10,603 nt of DNA, taken from a bacterium. GTDB taxonomy: Bacteria; UBP14; UBA6098; B30-G16. A program made the translations under genes and the position numbers. Numbering within the stretch: the first letter of the stretch is position 1; every line of letters starts with the position of its first letter. The stretch lies in contig JAUXEQ010000030.1 of NCBI GenBank assembly GCA_030620455.1, forward strand, positions 1 to 10,603. The letters run 5' to 3'. Positions 1 to 6,816 of the stretch are shown in pieces. The notes beneath the pieces were generated by a model. It was given only the letters and a program-made list of their open reading frames with translations. It made no database searches and was not told the DNA's origin.

Positions 1-834
1 CCTATCGATCGAGAATCCCTCGATGCAAAAGCTTGCTGCAACAGTACCATAGACAAGACCAATACGGATAGTTTCTTTAGTTAGCTGGTTTTCTCTCGAT
101 ATATAACCCATCATTCCTCCGCCAAAGGAATCTCCAGCACCTGTTGGGTCAATTATATCTTTAGTGGGATATGCGGGTAATACAAATAGCTCATCGTCTT
201 TACCTACAAGCATAGAACCGTAAACACCTCGCTTGAGAACCACCCAATCTGGTCCCCATGAGAGTAATTTTTCAGCTCCAGCCAGTGGGGATCTGAGTCC
301 TGTAAGAAGCCTGAGTTCTAATTCATTTAGAAACAACATATTAATATTCTTTATGACATCTAAAAGCTTTTTTCGCTCTCCCTCGATCCAAAAGTTCATT
401 GTATCGGCAGCCAGAAGAGCAGTTTTTTTCATTTGCTCAGCAACCTGAAGCTGCAATGCTGGATGAATGTTTCCAAGGAAAATATAAGGCAGATTGCAAT
501 AACTATCTGGCAAATTCGGTGAAAAGTCCGCAAAAACATTGAGTTCAGTGTTTATTGTTTCTGGATCGCTAAAATCCTCATCGTAAATGCCAGTCCAACG
601 GAATGTCTTTCCTTTGTCTACATATAGTCCATTCATGTCTATACCGCAGTTTCTTAGTTTTTCCAGATGTATCTCCGCAAAATCTTCACCAACGACACCG
701 ACCATGTGAACTTTAGATACTTTGCTTGCAGCAACAGAAAAATATGTGGCTGAACCTCCCAGACTGTCTGAGACCTGTCCTTTTGGTGTTGTTATATTAT
801 CTAGTGCAACTGATCCTACGACTAACAGACTCAT
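1..834 (-). CDS. PfkB-family carbohydrate/nucleoside kinase, 3' end missing
   Basis: This is the first 278 codons of a PfkB (ribokinase-like) kinase, which transfers the ATP gamma-phosphate to a hydroxyl of a sugar or nucleoside in the cytoplasm. The frame is open from ATG at 834 to the left window edge. The N-terminus reads MSLLVVGSVALDNITTPKG, followed by the substrate-side glycine motif LGGSATYF (residues 25-32). The second family signature, DPTGAGDSFGGG, starts at residue 229, with D235 as the expected catalytic base. Family members are usually about 300 residues, so roughly 20-30 are missing. A strong Shine-Dalgarno (GAAGGAG, 840-846) lies 5 bases before the start. It follows the beta-CASP gene by 61 bases on the same strand. 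Substrate cannot be read from sequence; ribose, fructose, adenosine or another nucleoside are all possible. The apt gene two positions upstream makes a nucleoside substrate conceivable, but this is only context. Confidence 0.93.
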   Translation of the reverse strand, partial: MSLLVVGSVALDNITTPKGQVSDSLGGSATYFSVAASKVSKVHMVGVVGEDFAEIHLEKLRNCGIDMNGLYVDKGKTFRWTGIYDEDFSDPETINTELNVFADFSPNLPDSYCNLPYIFLGNIHPALQLQVAEQMKKTALLAADTMNFWIEGERKKLLDVIKNINMLFLNELELRLLTGLRSPLAGAEKLLSWGPDWVVLKRGVYGSMLVGKDDELFVLPAYPTKDIIDPTGAGDSFGGGMMGYISRENQLTKETIRIGLVYGTVAASFCIEGFSIDR

Positions 835-895
835 CGATGCTCCTTCTTTTGATTATTTACTTGTGGTGTAAAGACAAATAGTTTAGCTGTTGAAA

Positions 896-2293
896 TCATG
901 TTAATTCTAGTTCATCTCCTTCGTTAGGAACGTAAACTTCCTTAAGATTGTCCAGATCTTTAAGTGCTAATGCCAGTTCAAGTGTTTGTGCTTCTTCGCC
1001 GTGTACAGTAAAAATTTTCTTAACTGGTCCAAGTCTCGATGCGTATTCAATGAGTTCATCTCTGTCTGCATGAGCAGAAAAGGAATTGGATTTGAAAACT
1101 TCTGCTTTAACTGTGTAATGCTCACCAAGGATAGGAACATTTTCCAAACCATCCATAAATTTCCTTCCCAATGTGTTTTGAGCCATGAAACCAACAATCA
1201 TAATTGTGTTTTTAGGATCTTCGACATTGTTCTTAAGATGGTGCAATACTCTTCCTGCTTCTGCCATTCCGGATGCTGAAATTATAATCATAGGTTCTTT
1301 GATTGTATTTAGTTCCTTCGATCTATCTACGGATCGGACATATTCAATTCTTGCAGTATCAAAAGGATCCGTACCATTTCGTAATAATTCTTGAGTATCT
1401 CTATCAAACCAATCGAGGAATTCTCTGAAAACGAAAGTAAGATTAACCGCCAGAGGAGAATCTATGAATAATGGAATATCTGGGATTCTATTTTCAGTAT
1501 GTAATTCTGCAATATAGTAAATAAGTTCTTGGGTTCGCTCGAGAGCGAAAGACGGGATAATAATTTTTCCACCACGTTCGAAAGTTCGATTTATTATTTC
1601 TGCAAGTTCTTCTTTTGCATTTGAAATGTTTTCATGAACTCTATTGCCATATGTGCTTTCAATGAGAGCATAATCCACATCCCTCATTTGTTCGGGGTCA
1701 TTAAGGAGTGGAAGTCCTTTTCTACCGAGATCCACGATGTAGCCTAGATTTATAACATAACTACCCTCTTTTATTCGAAGTTTAGTTAAAGCAGCGCCAA
1801 GCACATGTCCCGCCTCGATAAACATAACCTCCACATCCTCAGCAACTTGGAACCATGTATTGAGCTCATATGGTCGAATAAGTCGAATTGCATCCATAGC
1901 ATCTGACATTTCATATATTGGTTCCATCTGTGGGATACCTTTTTTCCTATTTTTCTTGTTGATATATTCAATATCTCGTTCCTGAAGATATGCTGAATCG
2001 GGAAGCATATAATGGCAGAGTTCATCGGTGGGTGAGGTTGTATAAATTGTTTTATTGTATCCGCTTCTAGCAAGATTTGGAAGATTTCCAGAGTGATCAA
2101 TATGCGCGTGACCAACCACAACTGCGTCAATTTCGTTTGCAGCGAAAGGTAAATTGCGATTTTTTTCTCTGCTTTCCTTTCTTCTACCCTGAAATAAACC
2201 GCAGTCGAGCAAAATTTTGGTTCCTTGTGCAGTTGTTATAAGATGTTTAGAACCAGTTACACTTCTTGCAGCGCCCAAGAATTGAATTTTCAT
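896..2293 (-). CDS. MBL-fold beta-CASP RNA-processing hydrolase
   Basis: A 465-residue metallo-beta-lactamase-fold protein of the beta-CASP group (CPSF-73/Ysh1-like), which are zinc-dependent RNA endo- or exonucleases. Visible in order: D30 in LLDCGLFQG; the metal motif HAHIDHSG (H62, H64, D66, H67); H163 in EAGHVLGAA; D188 in YIVDLGR; the beta-CASP segment with PSFALERTQEL and an Asp in FIDSPLAV; SASGMAEAGRVLHHL with NTLGRKFMDG; H408 in FSAHADRDEL; and H431 in TVHGEE. The length is typical for bacterial members and all metal ligands are present. One oddity is that the usual glycine before the motif-IV aspartate (GDLGR) is valine here. The start at 2293 has an AAAGGAT ribosome site about 5 bases upstream. 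It lies 109 bases downstream of apt, so it may have its own promoter or leader. The RNA substrate is unknown. Confidence 0.94.
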   Translation of the reverse strand: MKIQFLGAARSVTGSKHLITTAQGTKILLDCGLFQGRRKESREKNRNLPFAANEIDAVVVGHAHIDHSGNLPNLARSGYNKTIYTTSPTDELCHYMLPDSAYLQERDIEYINKKNRKKGIPQMEPIYEMSDAMDAIRLIRPYELNTWFQVAEDVEVMFIEAGHVLGAALTKLRIKEGSYVINLGYIVDLGRKGLPLLNDPEQMRDVDYALIESTYGNRVHENISNAKEELAEIINRTFERGGKIIIPSFALERTQELIYYIAELHTENRIPDIPLFIDSPLAVNLTFVFREFLDWFDRDTQELLRNGTDPFDTARIEYVRSVDRSKELNTIKEPMIIISASGMAEAGRVLHHLKNNVEDPKNTIMIVGFMAQNTLGRKFMDGLENVPILGEHYTVKAEVFKSNSFSAHADRDELIEYASRLGPVKKIFTVHGEEAQTLELALALKDLDNLKEVYVPNEGDELELT

Positions 2294-2319
2294 TTATATC
2301 CTTTCGGAGTTTCCTGTTT

Positions 2320-2346
2320 ATTAGTGAGTTCGGCTTTGTCACTAAT
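2320..2346. other. Inverted repeat in the apt to beta-CASP gap
   Basis: A perfect 8-bp inverted repeat, ATTAGTGA at 2320-2327 and TCACTAAT at 2339-2346, is separated by 11 bases. It lies 27 bases before the start of the beta-CASP gene and downstream of apt. No T-run follows on either strand, so it does not look like an intrinsic terminator. It could be a leader hairpin or an operator; nothing in the sequence decides this. Confidence 0.3.
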
Positions 2347-2402
2347 TAAAGAAGTAAATATAGCAACTATAAAGTTAAATTGACTATGTTGTTTGATGTA
2401 AT

Positions 2403-2924
2403 TTACTTATCCTCAAATTCCATTATAGAATAGAGATTATAAGGTTCGATTTTCTTCCGACCATTCAAATCTGCAAGCTCGATAATGACTGCTATATCTA
2501 CAATTATTCCATCTAACTTTTCAATCATTTTTGCAGCTGCTTTAAGAGAGCCACCAGTAGCGATTAGGTCATCTAAAAGCAGTACATTTTCACCCGGTTT
2601 TATTGCATCTGTATGCATTTCAAGAGTATCAGTCCCATATTCTAATTCGTAAGTCTCCGAGATAGTATTCCATGGAAGTTTGTTCTTTTTTCTAATAGGA
2701 ACAAATCCTACACCCAATTTATTTGCTAATGCTCCACCAAAAATGAAACCTCTCGATTCGATCGCTGCGACGACATTAATATTAATGTTTTTATAGCGAT
2801 CATATAGGATTTCAATGGTTTCATTAAATGAATTAGGATCTCCTATTAAAGTTGTAATGTCCCTGAAAATAATACCAGGTTTTGGAAAGTCAGGAATATT
2901 TCTTATGCTATCTGCGAGATCCAT
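2403..2924 (-). CDS. apt: Adenine phosphoribosyltransferase
   Basis: Apt converts adenine and PRPP to AMP and pyrophosphate in purine salvage. The 173-residue protein starts MDLADSIRNIPDFPKPGI, very close to known Apt N-termini, followed by FRDITTLI. Next come ESRGFIFG (56-63), the flexible-loop region RKKNKLPW (78-85), and the PRPP-binding loop VLLLDDLIATGGS (114-126). Length is normal and nothing is missing. A longer frame with GTG at 2933 exists, but that codon overlaps the Shine-Dalgarno; AGGAGG at 2933-2938 is 8 bases from the ATG at 2924, so the ATG is the real start. The gene lies directly behind the small lipoprotein frame and is probably co-transcribed with ompA and that gene, although adenine salvage has no evident link to the envelope. 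Confidence 0.97.
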   Translation of the reverse strand: MDLADSIRNIPDFPKPGIIFRDITTLIGDPNSFNETIEILYDRYKNININVVAAIESRGFIFGGALANKLGVGFVPIRKKNKLPWNTISETYELEYGTDTLEMHTDAIKPGENVLLLDDLIATGGSLKAAAKMIEKLDGIIVDIAVIIELADLNGRKKIEPYNLYSIMEFEDK

Positions 2925-2932
2925 CAGTTTCA

Positions 2933-2938
2933 CCTCCT
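2933..2938 (-). promoter_or_regulatory. Shine-Dalgarno that fixes the apt start
   Basis: AGGAGG on the minus strand lies 8 bases before the ATG at 2924, an optimal spacing. It overlaps the alternative GTG codon (2931-2933), which rules that codon out as the start. Confidence 0.85.
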
Positions 2939-2939
2939 T

Positions 2940-3056
2940 TTATTGAGAGATCGTAACAAAAACTATTCCCCAATCTCTATCACAAATAATAAACCCATCC
3001 TCGAAAATATCAACACTAAAAGCGTATGGCGTCTCAAGTTGTCTTCTATAGGGAAA
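2940..3056 (-). other. -1 frame continuation of the lipoprotein
   Basis: In the frame one base back from the lipoprotein, a stop at 3057-3059 is followed by 38 open codons (from 3056 down to 2943) and TAA at 2940-2942. The reading begins FPYRRQLETPYAFSVDIFED and ends WGIVFVTISQ. It has no start codon of its own near a ribosome site, and it ends one base before the apt Shine-Dalgarno region, as expected for the end of an operon gene. Joined to the first 53 codons of the lipoprotein it would make a 91-residue product. Whether the join happens by recoding, or a base is missing in this sequence, cannot be told here. Confidence 0.45.
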
Positions 3057-3214
3057 TTAACAACCATTGAACTATCAACTGGTTCTATAAGATCGATAAG
3101 TCTTACACCATTTTCGGGGAGATTTCTATCTGCACATCCTGAAATTATAAATATTATAGCAGATGCTGAAACAAAAAGAAATATGGCTTTATTAATATTA
3201 GAGATAATTTTCAA
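2963..3214 (-). CDS. Small predicted lipoprotein, reading frame possibly broken
   Basis: An 83-codon frame starting at TTG (3214), with a GGAG 11 bases upstream. The N-terminus is a lipoprotein signal: a short charged start, a hydrophobic stretch, and the lipobox ISGC with Cys at residue 27, so the product would be lipidated and exported. The mature part starts ADRNLPENGVRLIDLIEPV. I do not recognise a family. The last 30 residues (RRHTLLVLIFSRMGLLFVIEIGE) are hydrophobic and look like an out-of-frame tail. The -1 frame over the same stretch reads more like a normal protein, so the natural product may be a 91-residue protein ending at 2940. The gene sits 50 bases after ompA and just before apt on the same strand. 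It could also be a remnant of a longer lipoprotein gene. Confidence 0.55.
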   Translation of the reverse strand: MKIISNINKAIFLFVSASAIIFIISGCADRNLPENGVRLIDLIEPVDSSMVVNFPIEDNLRRHTLLVLIFSRMGLLFVIEIGE

Positions 3215-3264
3215 AACTTATATCACTCCAGGAGGAATTATCAGATTTTTCAATTCCAAGTTTA

Positions 3265-4443
3265 TTATTTTCTAATCACAAACTCCACTCTTCTGTTTCT
3301 TGCTCTACCCTCGGATGTTCCATTATCCGCAATGGGATCTGTTTCTCCAAAGCCAACAGCTATGAGTCTGTGAGCCAAAATACCATATTTAGAAACAATG
3401 AATTTTTTGACTGCATCAGCTCTTTTCTGTGAAAGGTCAAGATTGTATTTCTCTGAACCGATAGAATCGGTATGTCCTCTTATTTCAATTATCCATGTGT
3501 GATTTTCATTAAGAATTTTTGCAATTTGTGCAAGTATGGAAAACGATGCAGGGGATTCGATTTTTGAGCTATTGAAGGCGAAGAATATTTCATTTGTAAT
3601 GTATTTTCCTTTCTCCTTAAATTGTGTCGTTATCTCCTCATAAACTTCTTTTCCTTTCCTAACTTCAGCTAGTGGTCTGGTACATCCTCTTTCATCGACG
3701 AATGTGTAGGGAGGTGTATCGGGACAATAGTCGAATTCATTCCATACACCGTCTTTATCACTATCTTCATGGGTCGTTGTAAAGAAATTGAAACAAACAC
3801 CTAAACCAAAGTGAAAATATCCACGCCAGCTTCCTGCACTAACATAGTTTGTATCCGATATAGGATAATGTTGAATTTGTTCCCATTCTAAATCATTTGG
3901 ATACATAGTAAATTTAATAAAGCCATTAATCCCAAGGTATGAGGTAATGTTGTATTGTGTACCAATCACTAAAGGTATTTTAAATCCTGTTCTATCCTTA
4001 CTACCTTTTACTTTTTTTCGAATGATAACCCCAGTTTCGTCAGTTGCGATAATGCTAAAATTCCAGAAGCCAATACCAGTTTGAACATATGGGTTAATTT
4101 TTTTATAAGGAAAAAATTCGTAGCCTACTAACATATCGATATTCCAGTCATTCCATTCGTGAATCTCAGTATATCTAATAAATAACTCATCGTAAAAAAT
4201 CATATCATCCGGAACATCCGGATAAAGTAAACCTGATCCGTAGCTAACACCAAAACTCCAATTGTAGTATTCCTCGGATGGGTAATTTATTCTTATATCT
4301 AACTGCCCATCGGAATGGCCATTGTTGCCAATTCCGTAGTTTCCTCCCAGCATTACTGACCCAAATTTAAATTTCTTAACCGCATAGGTGGGACAAAGGA
4401 GTGAAATGATTAATAAAAATGCAAGAATGGAATTACGTCTCAT
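3265..4443 (-). CDS. OmpA-family outer-membrane protein with TSP3-like linker
   Basis: A 392-residue envelope protein anchoring the outer membrane to peptidoglycan. Residues 1-21 (MRRNSILAFLLIISLLCPTYA) form a Sec signal peptide. Residues from about 25 to 222 alternate glycine and aromatic residues, as in a small beta-barrel. Residues 225-254 are a thrombospondin type-3-like calcium motif (DSDKDGVWNEFDYCPDTP) with cysteines C240 and C254. The C-terminal OmpA domain (about 280-392) includes GHTDSIGSEKYN and LSQKRADAV, giving the diaminopimelate-contacting D326 and R341, and ends NRRVEFVIRK. The start has an excellent ribosome site (AAGGAGG at 4450-4456, 6 bases upstream). It appears to be the first gene of the ompA, lipoprotein, apt run and has a plausible promoter at 4477-4505. 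Barrel identity beyond OmpA-like is not recognisable. Confidence 0.93.
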   Translation of the reverse strand: MRRNSILAFLLIISLLCPTYAVKKFKFGSVMLGGNYGIGNNGHSDGQLDIRINYPSEEYYNWSFGVSYGSGLLYPDVPDDMIFYDELFIRYTEIHEWNDWNIDMLVGYEFFPYKKINPYVQTGIGFWNFSIIATDETGVIIRKKVKGSKDRTGFKIPLVIGTQYNITSYLGINGFIKFTMYPNDLEWEQIQHYPISDTNYVSAGSWRGYFHFGLGVCFNFFTTTHEDSDKDGVWNEFDYCPDTPPYTFVDERGCTRPLAEVRKGKEVYEEITTQFKEKGKYITNEIFFAFNSSKIESPASFSILAQIAKILNENHTWIIEIRGHTDSIGSEKYNLDLSQKRADAVKKFIVSKYGILAHRLIAVGFGETDPIADNGTSEGRARNRRVEFVIRK

Positions 4444-4476
4444 TGTGACCCTCCTTAAGGTAGGTTTGGTATTTCT

Positions 4477-4505
4477 ATATTATTGTGATTTTCCCGATTA
4501 GACAA
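4477..4505 (-). promoter_or_regulatory. Candidate sigma-70-like promoter of ompA
   Basis: On the minus strand, TTGTCT (4500-4505) and TAATAT (4477-4482) are separated by exactly 17 bases, 34 bases before the ompA ATG. Each box matches the consensus at 4 of 6 positions. The -35 box is one arm of the inverted repeat at 4500-4521, which would let a repressor compete with polymerase. In such AT-rich DNA the match may be chance. Confidence 0.35.
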
Positions 4506-4521
4506 GTGAAAAGACTTGTCT
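4500..4521. other. Inverted repeat upstream of ompA, operator-like
   Basis: AGACAAGT (4500-4507) and ACTTGTCT (4514-4521) form a perfect 8-bp inverted repeat with a 6-base spacer. No T-run follows on either strand, so it is not an intrinsic terminator. It overlaps the proposed -35 box of ompA, so a regulator-binding site is the simplest reading. Confidence 0.4.
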
Positions 4522-4660
4522 CATAGTTTAAATATGCTGCTTTATGAATTATTTTGTTTTTTTACCTGTTAAATTAAGAATTTCTTTCAGATCTTTTTCA
4601 ATGCGACAAGAGTAAAACTTCTGAATACGTGAAAGAAATCACTTTTAAGAAAAAAATATA

Positions 4661-4678
4661 CAGTCACAGTCACAGTCA
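4661..4678. repeat. Three tandem copies of a hexamer
   Basis: CAGTCA is repeated three times without mismatch (TGACTG on the minus strand), in the 284-base gap between the EAL-CBS-GGDEF gene and ompA. It lies 49 bases after the stop of the upstream gene. The rest of this gap (4444-4727) holds only the ompA promoter candidate, the inverted repeats and AT-rich runs; no convincing small gene is present. Confidence 0.8.
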
Positions 4679-4690
4679 AAATGAGAAGTA

Positions 4691-4711
4691 ATAGAATAAT
4701 CAGGATTCTAT
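4691..4711 (-). terminator. Weak candidate terminator hairpin after the EAL-CBS-GGDEF gene
   Basis: ATAGAAT and ATTCTAT form a perfect 7-bp stem with a 7-base loop, 16 bases after the stop codon at 4728. The stem is AT-rich and not directly followed by a T-run; a seven-T run occurs about 35 bases further on, past the hexamer repeat. This is the best terminator candidate in the gap, but it is weak. Confidence 0.25.
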
Positions 4712-4727
4712 ATAAAGCATTAAGACG

Positions 4728-6542
4728 TTAATCTAAATTTTCTGTATCATCTGGGGAAGTAAATTTAATGAAATCAGGAAATTCGCTCCTTTCCTCAGTT
4801 ATTTCACCGATATAAGATGTAATAATTTTCGAATCCGTTTGTTTTGCTTTCCACTTAAGATTTGCAATACTGGGTACAATATCTTCAAAAGTAAATAGCC
4901 TTTCACCTTTCGGAAGATATAATATTACTGCACTGGCAGTGAGGATAGGTGGTGTTTTTGTACTCGATGTCGAAGTTTTTCCGATAAATTTTCCCTTGTA
5001 AATACTAACCATTTCATTCTTGAAACGCCAGAGAATGGAATTTATAATTTCAGGAATTTCATCGAATTGTTCGGACTCGGTTTCAAACACCGAGAAGAAT
5101 TTGTCTCCGCTAACATGCCCGATGAAAACTTTTCTGCTTTCTGAGATTTCTCTTAAGATGTCTGCAAAAATTATGATAGCTCGATTACCATCCTGGAAAC
5201 CAAATTTATTATTAAAAGCTGTAAAATCATCGAAATCGAAATACACAATTGCAAATGCTTTGTCTTTTTTTTGTATCGATTGCGAAATATATTCATTTAT
5301 TCTTTTCGGTCCTGGAAGTTTGGTTAATGGATTTTCCTCTTTTGATAAAGCTATTTTTTTATCATTTATTGCTTTTAGAAGTGATCCTGAAAATAGAAAA
5401 CCTCTATACTTTCCGCTTTCTGTTAAAATGACACCTTCCGGTTCAGTTGCAGTTGTAATAATTTCAATAATACTATCGATCGTGGTGGTAATTTCAGAAA
5501 TTGGAGCTTTGATTATAAACTTTTCTAAGGAAACTTTTGAGTCCTTATTTTTCAATAATTGCTGACCAGTTTCAGTATTAATGAATTGTTTTATTTCGTT
5601 CTCTCGTATAATTCCCAAAGGTTCATCCTGTTGATTAACGACAGGCAGAAGATTAGTTTTGGTTTCAATAAGTAGCTTTATTAAATTAACTAAGCTGTAT
5701 TGTCCATATTTTATGGGATCAATTTTTTTTATTTTACTGAAAAAATATCTTGAATCATCGGAGCAAGTAAAAATATTTCTTCTGTTTAATTGATTCACAT
5801 ATTCGTATTTAGGTTTCAATTTTTCTATCTGTGTTGTTGGTTTTTGTATTAAATAACCCTGAATGAAATCGGTACAAATTTCCTTGCATGCATAAAATTC
5901 GTCCTCAGTCTCAACACCTTCCGCAATAACAGTTATTCCCATTAAATGAGCGAGATCGATTACTTTCGAAACGAACAGTTTCTTTTTGGTATATTTTGCC
6001 AGTTCATTAATAAAAGAAATATCAATTTTTAAATAATCTGGTTTTGAATAATAAAGAATTTGAAGTCCTGAATATCCTGCTCCAAAATTATCGATAGCAA
6101 TTTTAAAACCTTGTTGTTTGAAAAGGGTGAGTATACTTTTGGCGAAAATTAGGCTTGAATATTGGTGCTTTTCAGATATTTCGAAACATAAATTGCTTGG
6201 TTCGAAACTCATTCCTTCACAATCGGGAATACTGCATTTAGAAATGAAATTCGGTATCAAAAGAATTCGGTTATCTACATTGTAGAAAAATTTATAATTA
6301 GAGGCATTTTCAAGTGTGCAGAATTTCTTAAACGCTTTTGCCCTAAATCTTTTATCGATTTCTAAAAGTATTTGTTCTTCAAATGCAGAGTCGAAAATGC
6401 TGTGAATAGTGGGAAATCCAGCACTTTCGTGGTTTCTTAAAAGCGCTTCATAACCGATGCATACGCCATTATGAATGTTTACAATTGGTTGGAAAGCATA
6501 ATCTATTCGTTGCAATATTTCTTTCCATTTCTCAATTTGCAT
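4728..6542 (-). CDS. EAL-CBS-GGDEF cyclic-di-GMP signalling protein, likely degenerate
   Basis: A 604-residue cytoplasmic protein. An EAL (c-di-GMP phosphodiesterase) domain spans about 8-245: YEALLR (E32), N88 in FFYNVDN, E121 in LCFEISE, DNFGAG (151-156), K172 in YLKID, E208 in AEGVET and Q228 in FIQGY. Most phosphodiesterase positions are kept, but the second aspartate of the usual DDFGTG is asparagine (N152), so activity is doubtful. Residues about 275-395 resemble a CBS pair, including LLPVVNQQDEPLGII, a likely ligand-sensing module. A GGDEF domain follows (about 403-570), starting NPLTKLPGPKRI; its signature is SGDKF (478-482), with lysine at the metal-binding acidic position, so diguanylate cyclase activity is unlikely. 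No membrane segment is visible. It is transcribed alone, divergently from queC. It may be a weak phosphodiesterase or a c-di-GMP/nucleotide sensor. Confidence 0.9.
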   Translation of the reverse strand: MQIEKWKEILQRIDYAFQPIVNIHNGVCIGYEALLRNHESAGFPTIHSIFDSAFEEQILLEIDKRFRAKAFKKFCTLENASNYKFFYNVDNRILLIPNFISKCSIPDCEGMSFEPSNLCFEISEKHQYSSLIFAKSILTLFKQQGFKIAIDNFGAGYSGLQILYYSKPDYLKIDISFINELAKYTKKKLFVSKVIDLAHLMGITVIAEGVETEDEFYACKEICTDFIQGYLIQKPTTQIEKLKPKYEYVNQLNRRNIFTCSDDSRYFFSKIKKIDPIKYGQYSLVNLIKLLIETKTNLLPVVNQQDEPLGIIRENEIKQFINTETGQQLLKNKDSKVSLEKFIIKAPISEITTTIDSIIEIITTATEPEGVILTESGKYRGFLFSGSLLKAINDKKIALSKEENPLTKLPGPKRINEYISQSIQKKDKAFAIVYFDFDDFTAFNNKFGFQDGNRAIIIFADILREISESRKVFIGHVSGDKFFSVFETESEQFDEIPEIINSILWRFKNEMVSIYKGKFIGKTSTSSTKTPPILTASAVILYLPKGERLFTFEDIVPSIANLKWKAKQTDSKIITSYIGEITEERSEFPDFIKFTSPDDTENLD

Positions 6543-6816
6543 ACGACCCCCATAACAAATGTATAGTAAAGTTTATATATAGCAATTGAAATTGATTGAA
6601 AAAAATCAAGGACCATAGAAATAACGTTTTCTCAAATATGAATTGGACTTTCGAAAGAAATCATTTTTTTCTATTGAGATAATACCTTTAAATTTGTATA
6701 GCAATTATAATCTATACACACTTGATTTGAATGTGTTTTAAATAGAATTTTCACTTTAATCCTCATTATCCTTAATGTAAAAATTGAGAATAAAAAATGA
6801 CATTGAAAGTTGAGAT
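6543..6816. promoter_or_regulatory. Divergent regulatory region between the EAL gene and queC
   Basis: This very AT-rich 274-base gap must hold the promoters of both flanking genes. Visible are a perfect palindrome CTTTCGAAAG (6648-6657), an inverted repeat TTGATT/AATCAA (6592-6609), a consensus TATAAT (6706-6711) pointing towards queC but without a good -35, and a 10-base direct repeat TATAGCAATT (6578-6587 and 6697-6706). I see no preQ1 riboswitch: there is no recognisable aptamer core. No convincing promoter for the EAL gene could be chosen among several AT-rich options. Confidence 0.5.
6695..6718. other. Inverted repeat enclosing a TATAAT box
   Basis: TGTATAG (6695-6701) and CTATACA (6712-6718) are perfect 7-bp inverted arms with a 10-base spacer. 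The spacer contains TATAAT (6706-6711), which could be the -10 box of queC about 105 bases before its start. The layout resembles an operator placed over a -10 element. AT-rich composition makes chance occurrence possible. Confidence 0.3.

Noticed and set aside
233..448. Plus-strand 71-codon frame at the left end
   Set aside because: It is antisense to the intact PfkB frame, which carries both family signatures.
2931..2933. GTG as apt start, giving 176 residues
   Set aside because: The codon overlaps the AGGAGG ribosome site; ATG at 2924 has ideal spacing and matches known Apt N-termini.
2943..3275. Plus-strand 110-codon frame opposite the lipoprotein
   Set aside because: No ribosome site, no recognisable domain, and antisense to a frame with a clear lipobox and good context; treated as a shadow.
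4544..4615. Short plus-strand frame in the gap upstream of ompA
   Set aside because: About 23 codons, no ribosome site and no recognisable features.
5020..5565. Plus-strand 181-codon frame inside the EAL-CBS-GGDEF gene
   Set aside because: It is antisense to well-defined CBS and GGDEF motifs, has low-complexity hydrophobic composition and no ribosome site.
6700..6816. preQ1 riboswitch upstream of queC
   Set aside because: No conserved aptamer hairpin with a C-rich loop and matching A-rich tail could be found in the leader.
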